In this document: positions 45,708-53,145 of the stretch, in pieces
Position numbering within the stretch: the first letter of the stretch is position 1
Layout: the number at the start of each line of letters is the position of its first letter
Virus record (IMG/VR): IMGVR_UViG_3300044627_001244
Span: 1 to 64,000 of that record
Direction: 5' to 3' (one strand)
DNA length: 64,000 nucleotides
DNA from: a virus
Notes under the pieces: model-generated
Told to the model about the DNA's origin: nothing
Seen by the model: only the letters and a program-made list of their open reading frames with translations
Database searches by the model: none
Program-made: the position numbers and the translations under genes

Positions 45708-46219
45708 GACACGTAGTTACGATGAATTTTAAATTGATAGTCAGGAACATTGATATTCAATGTTCCTTGTGTGACGCTATATGCTTTTTCATATCCTGCT
45801 TCTTTGACAATACGAACAACTCTTTCATTGAATGTTCCATAAGGATATGCAAAGTATTTGCATGGGAATGGTGAGGTAACTTCTCTGCGAATCTCTTCGT
45901 CTGAAAGATTACATAAGTCACGATGCGACCATGTGTGCCAACCAAGTTCAAAATCATACTTGCCGCAAAGTTCTTGCACCTGTTCAAGTGTGCAATACTT
46001 CTCTAGCGCGGGCACATGCGCTAGATCAAACGTATTATCTTTTCCCAAAAAGTCACCCATCACAAACATGATGCCAGACTTGTTGACTAGCACATCCTGA
46101 TTATCATATACGTTTTGATAGATGCCGTCAAATCCAATTGAATCATCACATGCGATAATTTGTTCTCGCGTATGATAGTTTGGATGTTTGTGAGTTCCAA
46201 TGTTGTGTGCTAATTTCAT
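45698..46219 (-). CDS. Polysaccharide deacetylase (NodB/CE4-like)
   Basis: 173 residues. Motif 1 appears as ACDDSIGFDG (first acid pair), motif 2 as GWHTWSHRDL (metal HxxxH), motif 3 as YFAYPYGTFNERV, and the terminal KIHRNYV supplies the late His. It should remove N-acetyl groups from a sugar polymer. The N-terminus is short, so a signal sequence is absent and the enzyme would act in the cytoplasm on precursors. Its start overlaps the methyltransferase stop by 4 nt. Confidence 0.84.
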   Translation of the reverse strand: MKLAHNIGTHKHPNYHTREQIIACDDSIGFDGIYQNVYDNQDVLVNKSGIMFVMGDFLGKDNTFDLAHVPALEKYCTLEQVQELCGKYDFELGWHTWSHRDLCNLSDEEIRREVTSPFPCKYFAYPYGTFNERVVRIVKEAGYEKAYSVTQGTLNINVPDYQFKIHRNYVSWI

Positions 46220-46737
46220 TCTAGTTCTATTTTCCTAAAACCATCTATTGGATTCTCGCCGAGATATTCATAGATTGTAACTTGTTGAACGTATTCTCTA
46301 TATGTAAATTCTTCTCGGTGCAAAATTTTACCATACTTGTATGGAAGCAACCAGTCTTTAATACCTGCAACTAAAATAATTCGTGCTGACGATTGCATGA
46401 TCCAATCATAAATTTTTTGATGATCATACTGTTGATACATTGTTCCAGTTGTCATTACCAAATCATATTTTCCGTCTGGTTCATGCACACGCTTTACGTT
46501 TGGTGGGAATCTAGATGCGGCTTGATCGGAAATTTCAATCCCGTGTAATGTAACGGCAGGCAAGAATTCAGTAACAAATCCTTCACCACATCCAATATCT
46601 AAAGCACGATCAAACGGACTATATGGTTTGAGAATTTCATACAGTTTATCTCTACGTTCGATATCATCCTTTGTTGTTTTGTATGCCCACGGATCAGGAT
46701 TCTTATACCAATGTTCAAGTTCTTGTTTACTCTGCAA
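46216..46737 (-). CDS. SAM-dependent methyltransferase (NodS-like layout)
   Basis: 173 residues from a TTG at 46737, chosen because AGGAG lies exactly 7 nt upstream; an earlier TTG at 46752 lacks one. The N-terminus NPDPWAYKTTKDDIERRDKL precedes the SAM motif RALDIGCGEGFVTEFLP; later YDLVMTTGTMYQQYDHQ and ARIILVAGI. DPW plus GCGEGFVTE recalls NodS-type N-methyltransferases acting on deacetylated chito-oligosaccharides, fitting the deacetylase next to it. The exact acceptor is unknown. Overlaps the upstream gene by 11 nt. Confidence 0.82.
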   Translation of the reverse strand: MQSKQELEHWYKNPDPWAYKTTKDDIERRDKLYEILKPYSPFDRALDIGCGEGFVTEFLPAVTLHGIEISDQAASRFPPNVKRVHEPDGKYDLVMTTGTMYQQYDHQKIYDWIMQSSARIILVAGIKDWLLPYKYGKILHREEFTYREYVQQVTIYEYLGENPIDGFRKIELE

Positions 46738-47155
46738 AATATTTCTCCTCAAGTCCTAAAAGAATACGCATTACATCTTCTTCTTTCATTGCAGTATTCT
46801 CTACAAGTTCTTCTAGCATTGAGAAGTCCCACGTATCTTCTGCAACATCATGCCATGCGTAAATACAAACTTCTTCCTTAGGTCTATGTATGAGACACCA
46901 AGGAGTCAAATCGTGTTCGGGAAAATCAAAATTTTCTGTGAGCGAATCTTTGTGAATAAAGATTGCGTAAGATTCTAGATTTTTATCATCTTGTTCGTCA
47001 GTTTCTTCGCTATAACCATAGCCATCAAAGATAATTTTCACTTCGGAAACATCAGAAATATTCTCACCAATTTCAAGACAATCAGGATCACGCCACATGG
47101 TGCTCAATAGATGCATCAAACAACGTTCATAGTCTTCGTAATTATAGTCACTCAT
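46727..47155 (-). CDS. Acidic protein of unknown function
   Basis: 142 residues, strongly acidic, beginning MSDYNYEDYERCLMHLLSTM and containing KIIFDGYGYSEETDEQDDKN and HVAEDTWDFSMLEELV-type segments. No family recognised. First gene of the glycan cassette and immediately downstream of the tmRNA gene; a ribosome site AAGGAT lies before the ATG. Conserved-looking composition but role unknown. Confidence 0.75.
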   Translation of the reverse strand: MSDYNYEDYERCLMHLLSTMWRDPDCLEIGENISDVSEVKIIFDGYGYSEETDEQDDKNLESYAIFIHKDSLTENFDFPEHDLTPWCLIHRPKEEVCIYAWHDVAEDTWDFSMLEELVENTAMKEEDVMRILLGLEEKYFAE

Positions 47156-47169
47156 ATTATATCCTTTGA

Positions 47170-47541
47170 ATTGGTGCTAGTTGATTCTGTTGCCAAGTTC
47201 AACTAGCAAAACTCCGGTCAGCGTTTAGGCTGCCAGTGCAAATCTTTCATCGTTTGCATTTACTTTGTTTTACTTTTAACGACTATCTGTGTCGAGTTGT
47301 CCACTTCGATACTCTTTACCCTGTCGAAACCAAGTGCATCCCCATCAGAAGAAAACTTATAATTCCTTTTCTTCACAAACTCATTGTATTCTTTTTCGGT
47401 AGATATCTGATAATCTTTATCATCATCTAACCATTTACCTATTTCTAACAATGATTTCATAAATTTTCTTTTGGTGGAGATGGGCGGAATCGAACCGCCG
47501 TCCAGAATACGTTTCTAGTTGCTTCATACAACCATAGCATC
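47170..47541 (-). ncRNA. ssrA: Circularly permuted (two-piece) tmRNA gene
   Basis: On the minus strand an acceptor piece comes first (about 47541-47472). It ends TTCGATTCCGCCCATCTCC-ACCA with T-arm GGCGG/CCGCC and encoded CCA. A 128-nt spacer follows, then a coding piece starting GGGGATGCACTTGGTTTCGA at 47343. GGGGATG pairs with CATCTCC to form a 7-bp acceptor stem (one G-U). The coding piece carries the tag ANDERFALAA (47257-47225) and stop TAA. AGAGTA near the 5' end can pair with TATTCT in the acceptor piece (helix 2). A 10-bp hairpin (47175-47208) ends the coding piece. Rescues stalled ribosomes and tags proteins for proteolysis. A consensus promoter directly precedes it. Confidence 0.9.
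47225..47257 (-). other. tmRNA proteolysis-tag reading frame
   Basis: GCA resume codon then codons for ANDERFALAA and TAA. The ALAA end is the ClpXP-type degron. The Ala resume codon follows the usual A-rich segment GTAAAT. The tag is the type I know from betaproteobacteria such as Bordetella. Confidence 0.9.
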
Positions 47542-47546
47542 TATTT

Positions 47547-47575
47547 ATTATACTTTTATTTTGCAAATCTGTCAA
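47547..47575 (-). promoter_or_regulatory. Sigma70-type promoter for tmRNA
   Basis: TTGACA (47570-47575), 17 nt, TATAAT (47547-47552), full consensus, with the -35 inside the end of the MazG-like gene and a predicted start near 47540, at the beginning of the acceptor piece. Confidence 0.85.
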
Positions 47576-47912
47576 GTTCAGGTGGGCGCCACCCTTCAGG
47601 TTTCATAACCTTACCGAGTTCATTTTTGATTACCTTCATTGTCTTACGATCAATCTTGTCTAGATTGCTTCGCGCAACTTCATGCCATGCTCCGTTCACA
47701 TCGAAACCTCGCATATGGCAATAACCAAGAATCACCCAAATCATGTCCATACACGCATCAAGTTCTTCTATTTTGTCTGCTTTCTTGTAGCCATCCATGA
47801 ATTCCCAAAACTCTTCAACAATCAACTTCTGATATAAATGTCGATTTGCTTCGGTGCGGTGTTGTTCACATGCGGCTATGAATGTGGCAACGTCAACATA
47901 CATGTTACTCAT
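47556..47912 (-). CDS. MazG-like nucleotide pyrophosphohydrolase
   Basis: 118 residues. KLIVEEFWEFMDGYKKADKI, then EELDACMDMIWVILGYCHMR, shows the ExxE...ExxD metal-binding helices of the all-alpha NTP pyrophosphohydrolase family. The ending GKVMKPEGWRPPELDRF is typical of the phage form. These enzymes hydrolyse NTPs/dNTPs or possibly alarmones. The start overlaps the nuclease gene by 8 nt. Confidence 0.85.
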   Translation of the reverse strand: MSNMYVDVATFIAACEQHRTEANRHLYQKLIVEEFWEFMDGYKKADKIEELDACMDMIWVILGYCHMRGFDVNGAWHEVARSNLDKIDRKTMKVIKNELGKVMKPEGWRPPELDRFAK

Positions 47913-48573
47913 CTTTTACCTCCTCATAGATTTCGCGATACTTAATAAACTCGCCAATGTATTCATCACGTTTTTTCACAAAGATTTGAGGTTCTTCGCT
48001 ATCAACGGCAATTACAATGACGATTCTAGGAACAGATACGCCTGTTCGTTCTTCATACATGACTGCATAAGCGGCACATTGCATGAAGTAATTGAGAATC
48101 CATTTTGCTTCTTTTGGTTTGCTTGCTGTCTTAAAATCGATGATGGATATCTTGCCATCAAATTCTGCAATACAGTCTACACGACCTGCAACTTTAAGAT
48201 GATTGGAATAAAGTGGAATTTCTAGCGCATGAATATTGTTTACATACTGATCTAGAATTGGCTGAATAGACTTAAACATAACAAGAGCATCAGGCATAGT
48301 ATTTCGTGCAAAGTCATCTTCATTGTTCAGATAATTTTCACAAAGTTTATGCACTCTGGTGCCCCGACCAGATGCTCTGGCAGACACTCGGTTTGCTTCT
48401 TCTTCACCGACACGCTTTCGCCACTCAAGAATTTTATCCTTGCCGTGTTGGGAAGTAATAGTGGTAACTGAGGGGTATAGTAACCCCTCAGGTGTTTTAT
48501 AAAATCTCTTGCCGTTTACTGTTACAGTCTCAAGATCATAGTCAATGTCGCAACCTACATGTTTGAAATTCAC
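47905..48573 (-). CDS. PD-(D/E)XK (RecB/Cas4-type) exonuclease
   Basis: 222 residues from a GTG at 48573 (AGGA 9 nt upstream). VSARASGRGTRVHKLCENYL is the early His motif; AGRVDCIAEFDGKISIIDFK, with Asp in GRVD and D-F-K, is the active site; YFMQCAAYAVMYEERTG is the trailing QxxxY motif. A DNA-end exonuclease used in recombination or degradation of host DNA is likely. Follows PhoH in the same direction. Confidence 0.85.
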   Translation of the reverse strand: MNFKHVGCDIDYDLETVTVNGKRFYKTPEGLLYPSVTTITSQHGKDKILEWRKRVGEEEANRVSARASGRGTRVHKLCENYLNNEDDFARNTMPDALVMFKSIQPILDQYVNNIHALEIPLYSNHLKVAGRVDCIAEFDGKISIIDFKTASKPKEAKWILNYFMQCAAYAVMYEERTGVSVPRIVIVIAVDSEEPQIFVKKRDEYIGEFIKYREIYEEVKDE

Positions 48574-48603
48574 TTTGCATATTCCTATTTGTTTATCATA
48601 TTT

Positions 48604-49395
48604 TTATTTAGCAGTCTCCATAATGTCTTCGTATTGAAGTTTTGCTAGAATATAGTCTTTCACTAAAGAAGAACGCACAATGTCATCCACAGTAAACTCA
48701 ATTCGCGTGAATGCATTCATGTGTTGTGCAATGTCAAAGAATTTGAGAATGCCACTCATGTCGTTTTTCTTTTTGTTTAAGTCTGTCTGGCGGTAATCAC
48801 CGCACCAAATAATCTTGGAACGATAACCAACGCGAGTCATAACGGTGTCGATTTCTTCGTATGTTAGGTTTTGCATTTCATCAACGATAATGATTGCATC
48901 ATCGAAACTCATACCACGAATGAATGATGTGGAGATGAATTCGATGAATCCTTGTTCTTCTAATCTTTGGTATGCATCGGGTCGACCAAATAACGTATGA
49001 CAAATTTGTTGATAGGGTTGGCGATAGATTTCAGTCTTTTCATCTAGATCACCAGGTAAGTGTCCAACTTCTCTTGACGGTACAGCGGAACGAACAATAA
49101 TAATTTTGTTGAATGGATTTGATTTGTCTAAAACTTCTTCAAGTGCTTTGTATAAGGCGCAAAATGTTTTACCTGTTCCTGCAACTCCATGTAATGCTAT
49201 AAAATAATCTCCTCTTTTGTATGCGTCAAAGAATGATTTTTGATTTGACGTAAGAGGCGCGAATGTTTTTAAATCGTCTATCCTGACCTTTAGGCTATTG
49301 TTTATGGATTTTAATTTTGCAGTTCTATCACTAGATTCATGATGATGTTCTGTATTTGCTGGTTCTTTTAACAGAGCCGCAGATTTTCTAGCCAT
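48604..49395 (-). CDS. phoH: PhoH-like ATPase
   Basis: 263 residues. Walker A HGVAGTGKTF (about 69-78), then IIIVRSAVPSREVGHLPGDL, Walker B AIIIVDEMQNLTYEEIDTVM and a GDYRQTDL motif: the PhoH signature. Common in marine phages; RNA helicase-related function is suspected for the family. AAGGAAAC before the ATG. Confidence 0.93.
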   Translation of the reverse strand: MARKSAALLKEPANTEHHHESSDRTAKLKSINNSLKVRIDDLKTFAPLTSNQKSFFDAYKRGDYFIALHGVAGTGKTFCALYKALEEVLDKSNPFNKIIIVRSAVPSREVGHLPGDLDEKTEIYRQPYQQICHTLFGRPDAYQRLEEQGFIEFISTSFIRGMSFDDAIIIVDEMQNLTYEEIDTVMTRVGYRSKIIWCGDYRQTDLNKKKNDMSGILKFFDIAQHMNAFTRIEFTVDDIVRSSLVKDYILAKLQYEDIMETAK

Positions 49396-49430
49396 GTAAG
49401 TTTCCTTTTGTTGGTTTACACAGCCCCATC

Positions 49431-49667
49431 TCAGAATGTATTAACATTTCCCCTTGGATGTGCTTCCTTTGCTTTTGCAAGAACTTCACGGAAGCCGTTA
49501 TCGGGCTTCCTTATTCCTAGACGAATTGGATCACCAATTGATGGAGCGCCCGTAATCAAAGTCTCATATTGAGGGTTGTCTTTCAAGAATTCTTCCCTCG
49601 CACTAATGCTCATTATTTTATCGTATGTCTCGCCAGTTTCTTTATTATGAAATGTATAAGTCGGCAT
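49431..49667 (-). CDS. Conserved small phage protein (MPTYTFHNKETGE)
   Basis: 78 residues from ATG 49667, three codons inside the longest frame, because MPTYTF is the conserved family start. SISAREEFLKDNPQYETL and PDNGFREVLAKAKEAHP follow. The start resembles the FmdB zinc ribbon, but no cysteines exist here. Function unknown. Overlaps the upstream gene by 23 nt. Confidence 0.78.
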   Translation of the reverse strand: MPTYTFHNKETGETYDKIMSISAREEFLKDNPQYETLITGAPSIGDPIRLGIRKPDNGFREVLAKAKEAHPRGNVNTF

Positions 49668-50238
49668 GTTCTTCAAGTCCTTCAGTAAACCAATTGGGAA
49701 TTTCGCGTTTTGTCCATTTCGCGAAACTTACTTTCTTATCTATGTAGTATTTATGATAGGACGCTACGGAATCGCCTGCAATTTTACATTCATCTGGCAT
49801 TGCTGGCGTTGGTTCGGTGAATGTTCCAATGGGAATATTTTTTGGTGGAACATACAAAACATCAATATACTTCTCACATGCGTGGCGCTTACCATAACGA
49901 TGAGTATATTCGGCTAACAGATGTAGCCACATTTTCAGAAGCCAAGTATAATTCTCTTTGCTTGCACGAACCCAAATGTTTGATGGATGATTGATATGGG
50001 ATGCCCGCATTAGACCTGTATTGAATTTTTCATCGGGATGACGCCAGACTTTGAGGTGACGCCAACGTGCAGGTAGAGAACCTGCAACATATCGCTTTTC
50101 TATATCTTGAACACCATCAAGCAACCTATGTGCAGTAGACATAAGTTGTGCATATTCGATGATCATTTTTACAACGTGCTTGTCGCAATGCATTTCCGCA
50201 CAAGCCTTTGGGTTGTTGTCAAGATAAAATATATTCAT
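49645..50238 (-). CDS. Conserved phage protein, unknown function
   Basis: 197 residues. The N-terminus MNIFYLDNNPKACAEMHCDK, then HVVKMIIEYAQLMSTAHRLL, is widely conserved in T4-like phages of aquatic bacteria. Several His/Cys (C13, H17, C18, H21) could bind a metal. HINHPSNIWVRASKENYTWL is the second conserved block. No activity assigned. Confidence 0.82.
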   Translation of the reverse strand: MNIFYLDNNPKACAEMHCDKHVVKMIIEYAQLMSTAHRLLDGVQDIEKRYVAGSLPARWRHLKVWRHPDEKFNTGLMRASHINHPSNIWVRASKENYTWLLKMWLHLLAEYTHRYGKRHACEKYIDVLYVPPKNIPIGTFTEPTPAMPDECKIAGDSVASYHKYYIDKKVSFAKWTKREIPNWFTEGLEEHADLYIS

Positions 50239-50391
50239 TTAAAATCCAAGTTGAACCATTGCGCCAGCAAAGTTTATTGCACTAACAAATATCATGAACC
50301 AGCCAAGAACATTTCGCTTGTCTTCAAATGCAGTAATAGAAGACTTCCATGCCCACCAGGAAAAGAATATGTTGAGTGCGGCAAATATCAT
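50239..50391 (-). CDS. Small two-helix membrane protein
   Basis: 50 residues: MIFAALNIFFSWWAWKSS, a polar loop FEDKRNV, then a second hydrophobic helix (LGWFMIFVSAINFAGAMVQL). AGGA lies 8 nt before the ATG, and the start overlaps the upstream stop by 4 nt (ATGA). Its stop abuts the next ATG (TAA ATG). Inner-membrane location inferred; function unknown. Confidence 0.72.
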   Translation of the reverse strand: MIFAALNIFFSWWAWKSSITAFEDKRNVLGWFMIFVSAINFAGAMVQLGF

Positions 50392-50609
50392 AACATTTCC
50401 TCAGAAACTTGCTTCTTACCAAACTCTTTATTCGTATAGTATTCTAGCAGTCTTCGTTCAATATAACCAACAACAATTCCGTAGTGTGGCGCACGGAATC
50501 TGTATTCACATCCGTGCCATGACCGATTGTTTCTCAGGTATTGATCATACGCTTTTCGATGTTTTCTGTTTGTTGCATCAAATAAAACTTCACTTCGTAC
50601 CGTCAGCAT
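50388..50609 (-). CDS. Hypothetical basic protein
   Basis: 73 residues, MLTVRSEVLFDATNRKHRKA start, Arg/Tyr-rich, with HYGIVVGYIERRLLEYYTN. No family recognised. First gene after a consensus sigma70 promoter, so an early gene. Confidence 0.72.
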   Translation of the reverse strand: MLTVRSEVLFDATNRKHRKAYDQYLRNNRSWHGCEYRFRAPHYGIVVGYIERRLLEYYTNKEFGKKQVSEEML

Positions 50610-50695
50610 CTTCGATCTCTTTCAAAAACTTAAAATGTAATGTTAAAATGTCCACCGCTCATTTTTTATTCCATTCAGAATGATGACCTTTGTTC

Positions 50696-50724
50696 ATTAT
50701 AACACCATGCCATATCATTGTCAA
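50696..50724 (-). promoter_or_regulatory. Sigma70-type promoter, 50609 operon
   Basis: TTGACA (50719-50724), 17 nt, TATAAT (50696-50701), full consensus with a TGTG before the -10. Confidence 0.85.
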
Positions 50725-50750
50725 AGCCACTCGGATTTGCCGAGTGGCTT
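50724..50750 (-). terminator. Hairpin after the HAD phosphatase gene
   Basis: 11-bp perfect stem AAGCCACTCGG/CCGAGTGGCTT with a 5-nt loop. On the minus strand only three T follow, so termination may be weak. It touches the -35 of the next promoter. Confidence 0.6.
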
Positions 50751-50777
50751 GTTGTAAGTAATAACGCCGATATGTTT

Positions 50778-51269
50778 TCATGACACTATTGCAACGGCAT
50801 CCAATAATTGGCGTTTGGTATCTTCAATGTTTACATGATGAATGCCAGTGCCGCCAGCCTTGTTGAACGCTTCAATCACATCAAACGTATCGTCAATGAG
50901 AATTGTATTTGCGTTTGCATATGAAGACTTTAGCCTACGACCAGGAACAACGTTCGGTAGATAATGAATATCATTCTTTTTCAGCCAAACAAGTTTTTGT
51001 TCTCGCACACTAAGGTGAAACTTTTCACCACCAGAGGAGGTTAGCATTTCAATATGCAAGTTTGGAATTGAACGCACAAATTCTAGTAGTTCTTTTCCAT
51101 TTGGATGCCAAGGCAGTTTTTCAAAATGGTGATTCCATATGAAACTTTTCCAGTCATCGCTAAATTCTTTTTTATCGCGAGACTGTAGTGGAGTCCGACC
51201 AAAGAGGCTGATCCAATGAGAATCAAAATCGCAAAGAACACCATCCATGTCAAGATATAAAGTTACCAT
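50778..51269 (-). CDS. HAD-superfamily 5'(3')-deoxyribonucleotidase-like phosphatase
   Basis: 163 residues. LYLDMDGVLCDFDSHW is the HAD motif I (DxDGV), LHIEMLTSSGG motif II, and TILIDDTFDVIEAFNKAGG motif IV. Size and motif I resemble NT5C-type nucleotidases, which dephosphorylate deoxyribonucleotides. Overlaps the upstream 38-residue gene by 7 nt. Confidence 0.83.
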   Translation of the reverse strand: MVTLYLDMDGVLCDFDSHWISLFGRTPLQSRDKKEFSDDWKSFIWNHHFEKLPWHPNGKELLEFVRSIPNLHIEMLTSSGGEKFHLSVREQKLVWLKKNDIHYLPNVVPGRRLKSSYANANTILIDDTFDVIEAFNKAGGTGIHHVNIEDTKRQLLDAVAIVS

Positions 51270-51379
51270 GTAAGACTCACCGTGAACACAAAAAGAACGG
51301 TAATAGCAAGGAGAGCAAATGCAATGCTCTCCATAAAGGGGGCTAGAGAAAACATAATATTTTTCAATTTGTCAAACAT
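51263..51379 (-). CDS. Small single-pass membrane protein
   Basis: 38 residues: MFDKLKNIMFSLAPFMES then the hydrophobic IAFALLAITVLFVFTVSL. Start overlaps the upstream stop, AGGA about 8 nt upstream. Function unknown. Confidence 0.65.
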   Translation of the reverse strand: MFDKLKNIMFSLAPFMESIAFALLAITVLFVFTVSLTW

Positions 51380-51548
51380 CAGACATCCTATTAATCAAGT
51401 CATTCATTACAGGTTCAACATGAAAAGAAGGCTGGCGCGTCATCGCACAAACATAATTAATTGCATCCGCGCCAGTCAAATCCATGTCCCACGCTTCGAA
51501 AATAAACTTCTCTATTTCCCTAACTAGACTTTCATCTAGTATATCCAT
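51372..51548 (-). CDS. Hypothetical small acidic protein
   Basis: 58 residues from ATG 51548, chosen because AAGGA lies 7 nt upstream; the longer frame would run deep into the upstream gene. MDILDESLVREIEKFIFEAW, then DLTGADAINYVCAMTRQ. No family recognised. Confidence 0.7.
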   Translation of the reverse strand: MDILDESLVREIEKFIFEAWDMDLTGADAINYVCAMTRQPSFHVEPVMNDLINRMSDV

Positions 51549-51561
51549 TTCAATTTCCTTA

Positions 51562-52032
51562 TTAGGCAACTCCACGCACATATGCGCTTGCATACGAACG
51601 ATCTTCAAAATCGGTGATATCGGTATCGATAGCATCAAGAACATCAACAGGACCAGCCTTCATTGAACGTTCGTCCGCATCAATATCAACCGCAGGCTTT
51701 ACAGTCTTGGTTGCTTTAGCAACCTTGGGAGTAATAGCCTTAGTAGCCTTAGGGGTAGAAACTGTCTTTACTGACTTAGCCTTGGCGACCTTGGAAGCAG
51801 TAGCCTTTGCAACAGGCGCAGTACCAGAACCAACAAGTTCATACGATACAACGGCGCGACCATCACGAACGGCAACAACTTCGAAGCCAGTATTTTTCTT
51901 GATCTCCCACAGATAAGTGGAAAGTCGAGTCGGAATAATTCCGCTTAGACCTTTAATGGTCGAAACAGAAACGGGACCCTTTGCATTTTGCAGGGCTTCA
52001 AACACTTTAACATATTGCAGAGATTTACTCAT
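51562..52032 (-). CDS. Winged-helix protein with Ala/Lys/Pro-rich tail
   Basis: 156 residues. Residues 1-65 look like a small winged helix (QYVKVFEALQNAKGPVSVST, then LSTYLWEIKKNTGFEVVAVR). Residues about 75-115 repeat KA/TK/PK motifs as in histone-like tails. The last 40 residues are acidic. DNA binding is inferred. It follows a sigma70-like promoter and has AAGGAAATTTT before the ATG. Confidence 0.72.
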   Translation of the reverse strand: MSKSLQYVKVFEALQNAKGPVSVSTIKGLSGIIPTRLSTYLWEIKKNTGFEVVAVRDGRAVVSYELVGSGTAPVAKATASKVAKAKSVKTVSTPKATKAITPKVAKATKTVKPAVDIDADERSMKAGPVDVLDAIDTDITDFEDRSYASAYVRGVA

Positions 52033-52071
52033 AATAAAATTTCCTTTCAGAGATAATTAACCAACAAAACA

Positions 52072-52100
52072 ATGATAACACAATACCAACACAATGTCAA
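52072..52100 (-). promoter_or_regulatory. Sigma70-type promoter, winged-helix gene
   Basis: TTGACA (52095-52100), 17 nt, TATCAT (52072-52077). The -35 overlaps the stop region of the upstream gene. Confidence 0.7.
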
Positions 52101-52525
52101 GCGGTAAGCATGTAAGGCTTGTTCCACTTGCCAATGTTCACACTAACGTAGTAAGCGGTGTTGAAATAATCAACCATCGCATCACTTTCGTCATACCAAT
52201 CAGCACCCTTTAACGCACGGAAGGCTTCTGTCAAAAACGTCTTAGCCTTGCCGGTAAAATGGTCCTGAAACCAATAAGGATTTACATCAACCGATTGATT
52301 TTTCCGAATGTATGCAACTTGATCTTCGGAAAAATGATTTGCGTAGGGCTTCTCCGCATCGGTCTTGATATAATTTTCAACAAAATCGATTGAACCAGAC
52401 TTCACGGTCAACACGATTGTGGAATGATTATTGACGGACAGAGAACCTTTCACGCCATACTTAGCCATGATGGGTTTCAACAGAGCCGCAATCTTCGCTT
52501 TCTTTTCTTGATTCATATAAGCCAT
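52097..52525 (-). CDS. Conserved phage protein, unknown function
   Basis: 142 residues. AALLKPIMAKYGVKGSLSVN, HSTIVLTVKSG, then FRALKGADWYDESDAMVDYF and YYVSVNIGKWNKPY. The layout recurs in unrelated phages; I cannot assign activity. AAGGATATTTGTC before the ATG. Confidence 0.8.
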   Translation of the reverse strand: MAYMNQEKKAKIAALLKPIMAKYGVKGSLSVNNHSTIVLTVKSGSIDFVENYIKTDAEKPYANHFSEDQVAYIRKNQSVDVNPYWFQDHFTGKAKTFLTEAFRALKGADWYDESDAMVDYFNTAYYVSVNIGKWNKPYMLTA

Positions 52526-52542
52526 GACAAATATCCTTTCAA

Positions 52543-52635
52543 TTAACCGAGAGTGGTAACGGAGTCACTAACAGCGGCGCCGAACAGCACCATCGCAGAG
52601 AACACACCAACTAGAATCATCAAAATCGTCAACAT
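52543..52635 (-). CDS. Mini membrane peptide (30 aa)
   Basis: MLTILMILVGVFSAMVLFG then AAVSDSVTTLG. AGAGG lies 6 nt before the ATG and a consensus promoter just upstream (52666-52694). Single transmembrane helix; function unknown. Confidence 0.65.
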   Translation of the reverse strand: MLTILMILVGVFSAMVLFGAAVSDSVTTLG

Positions 52636-52665
52636 TTCACACCTCTTTTCTCACTCAACAAGGAT

Positions 52666-52694
52666 AGTATACCTCAGGTGGTGGGTATTGTCAA
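52666..52694 (-). promoter_or_regulatory. Sigma70-type promoter, 52635 operon
   Basis: TTGACA (52689-52694), 17 nt, TATACT (52666-52671). Confidence 0.83.
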
Positions 52695-52721
52695 GGGTTT
52701 TTTCAACTTTTTTTCAACTAT

Positions 52722-52860
52722 TTTTGTTGTATTTTTGCAACAAAAACAGCAACTTAGGGGGCGGTTTAGGGCGGTTTTCCGTATGAGGGTCATATCAGAG
52801 TAGCACCCCACCCCCAAAAGCCGCCCAAAAGCCTGGAAAACCGGTCTTCCATAGCCGCTT
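52722..52860 (-). other. GC-rich, repeat-bearing intergenic region
   Basis: No credible gene. It holds GTTGTATTTTTGCAAC (52726-52741) and GGGCGG/CCGCCC and CGGTTTTCC/GGAAAACCG inverted pairs that can fold into one long stem. The base composition is much richer in G/C than the flanks. It lies after the 52861 gene and before the promoter at 52694. Confidence 0.6.
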
Positions 52861-53085
52861 TCAGTCCCCAAACCTACGAATCGAGCCGAAATCGTCATAA
52901 GTTAGTAAGCACTCACTTACTTCGGCTTCCCGTTCGGCATCCGCAATTTCACGGAGTTCAGCATTTACATCATCAATCCAAGCGCCACTCTCAAGCCACT
53001 CGCGGTATTCAAGTTCGGCTTGGTATGCAAGGTAACCGGAATCTTCCTCGCAGGTGATATCATCAAAGTCATCAAATGCCGCCAT
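52861..53085 (-). CDS. Hypothetical acidic protein
   Basis: 74 residues from ATG 53085 with GGAG 6 nt upstream. An ATG at 53109 would sit at the predicted transcription start. MAAFDDFDDITCEEDSGYLA, then YREWLESGAWIDDVNAELRE: acidic helical protein. No family recognised. The 3' end carries a repeat shared with intergenic modules elsewhere. Confidence 0.68.
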   Translation of the reverse strand: MAAFDDFDDITCEEDSGYLAYQAELEYREWLESGAWIDDVNAELREIADAEREAEVSECLLTYDDFGSIRRFGD

Positions 53086-53116
53086 CATCTTCTCCAATGT
53101 CGATTTCATGATTGAA

Positions 53117-53145
53117 AGTATATCAGAGAAACGATTCCATGTCAA
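53117..53145 (-). promoter_or_regulatory. Sigma70-type promoter, 53085 gene
   Basis: TTGACA (53140-53145), 17 nt, TATACT (53117-53122); overlaps the end of the upstream gene. Confidence 0.78.

Noticed and set aside
47260-47460. 66-codon minus-strand frame
   Set aside because: It lies across the tmRNA spacer and coding piece, whose RNA features explain the sequence.
52674-52898. 74-codon minus-strand frame
   Set aside because: Covers the GC-rich intergenic region and a promoter, no ribosome site, composition not protein-like.
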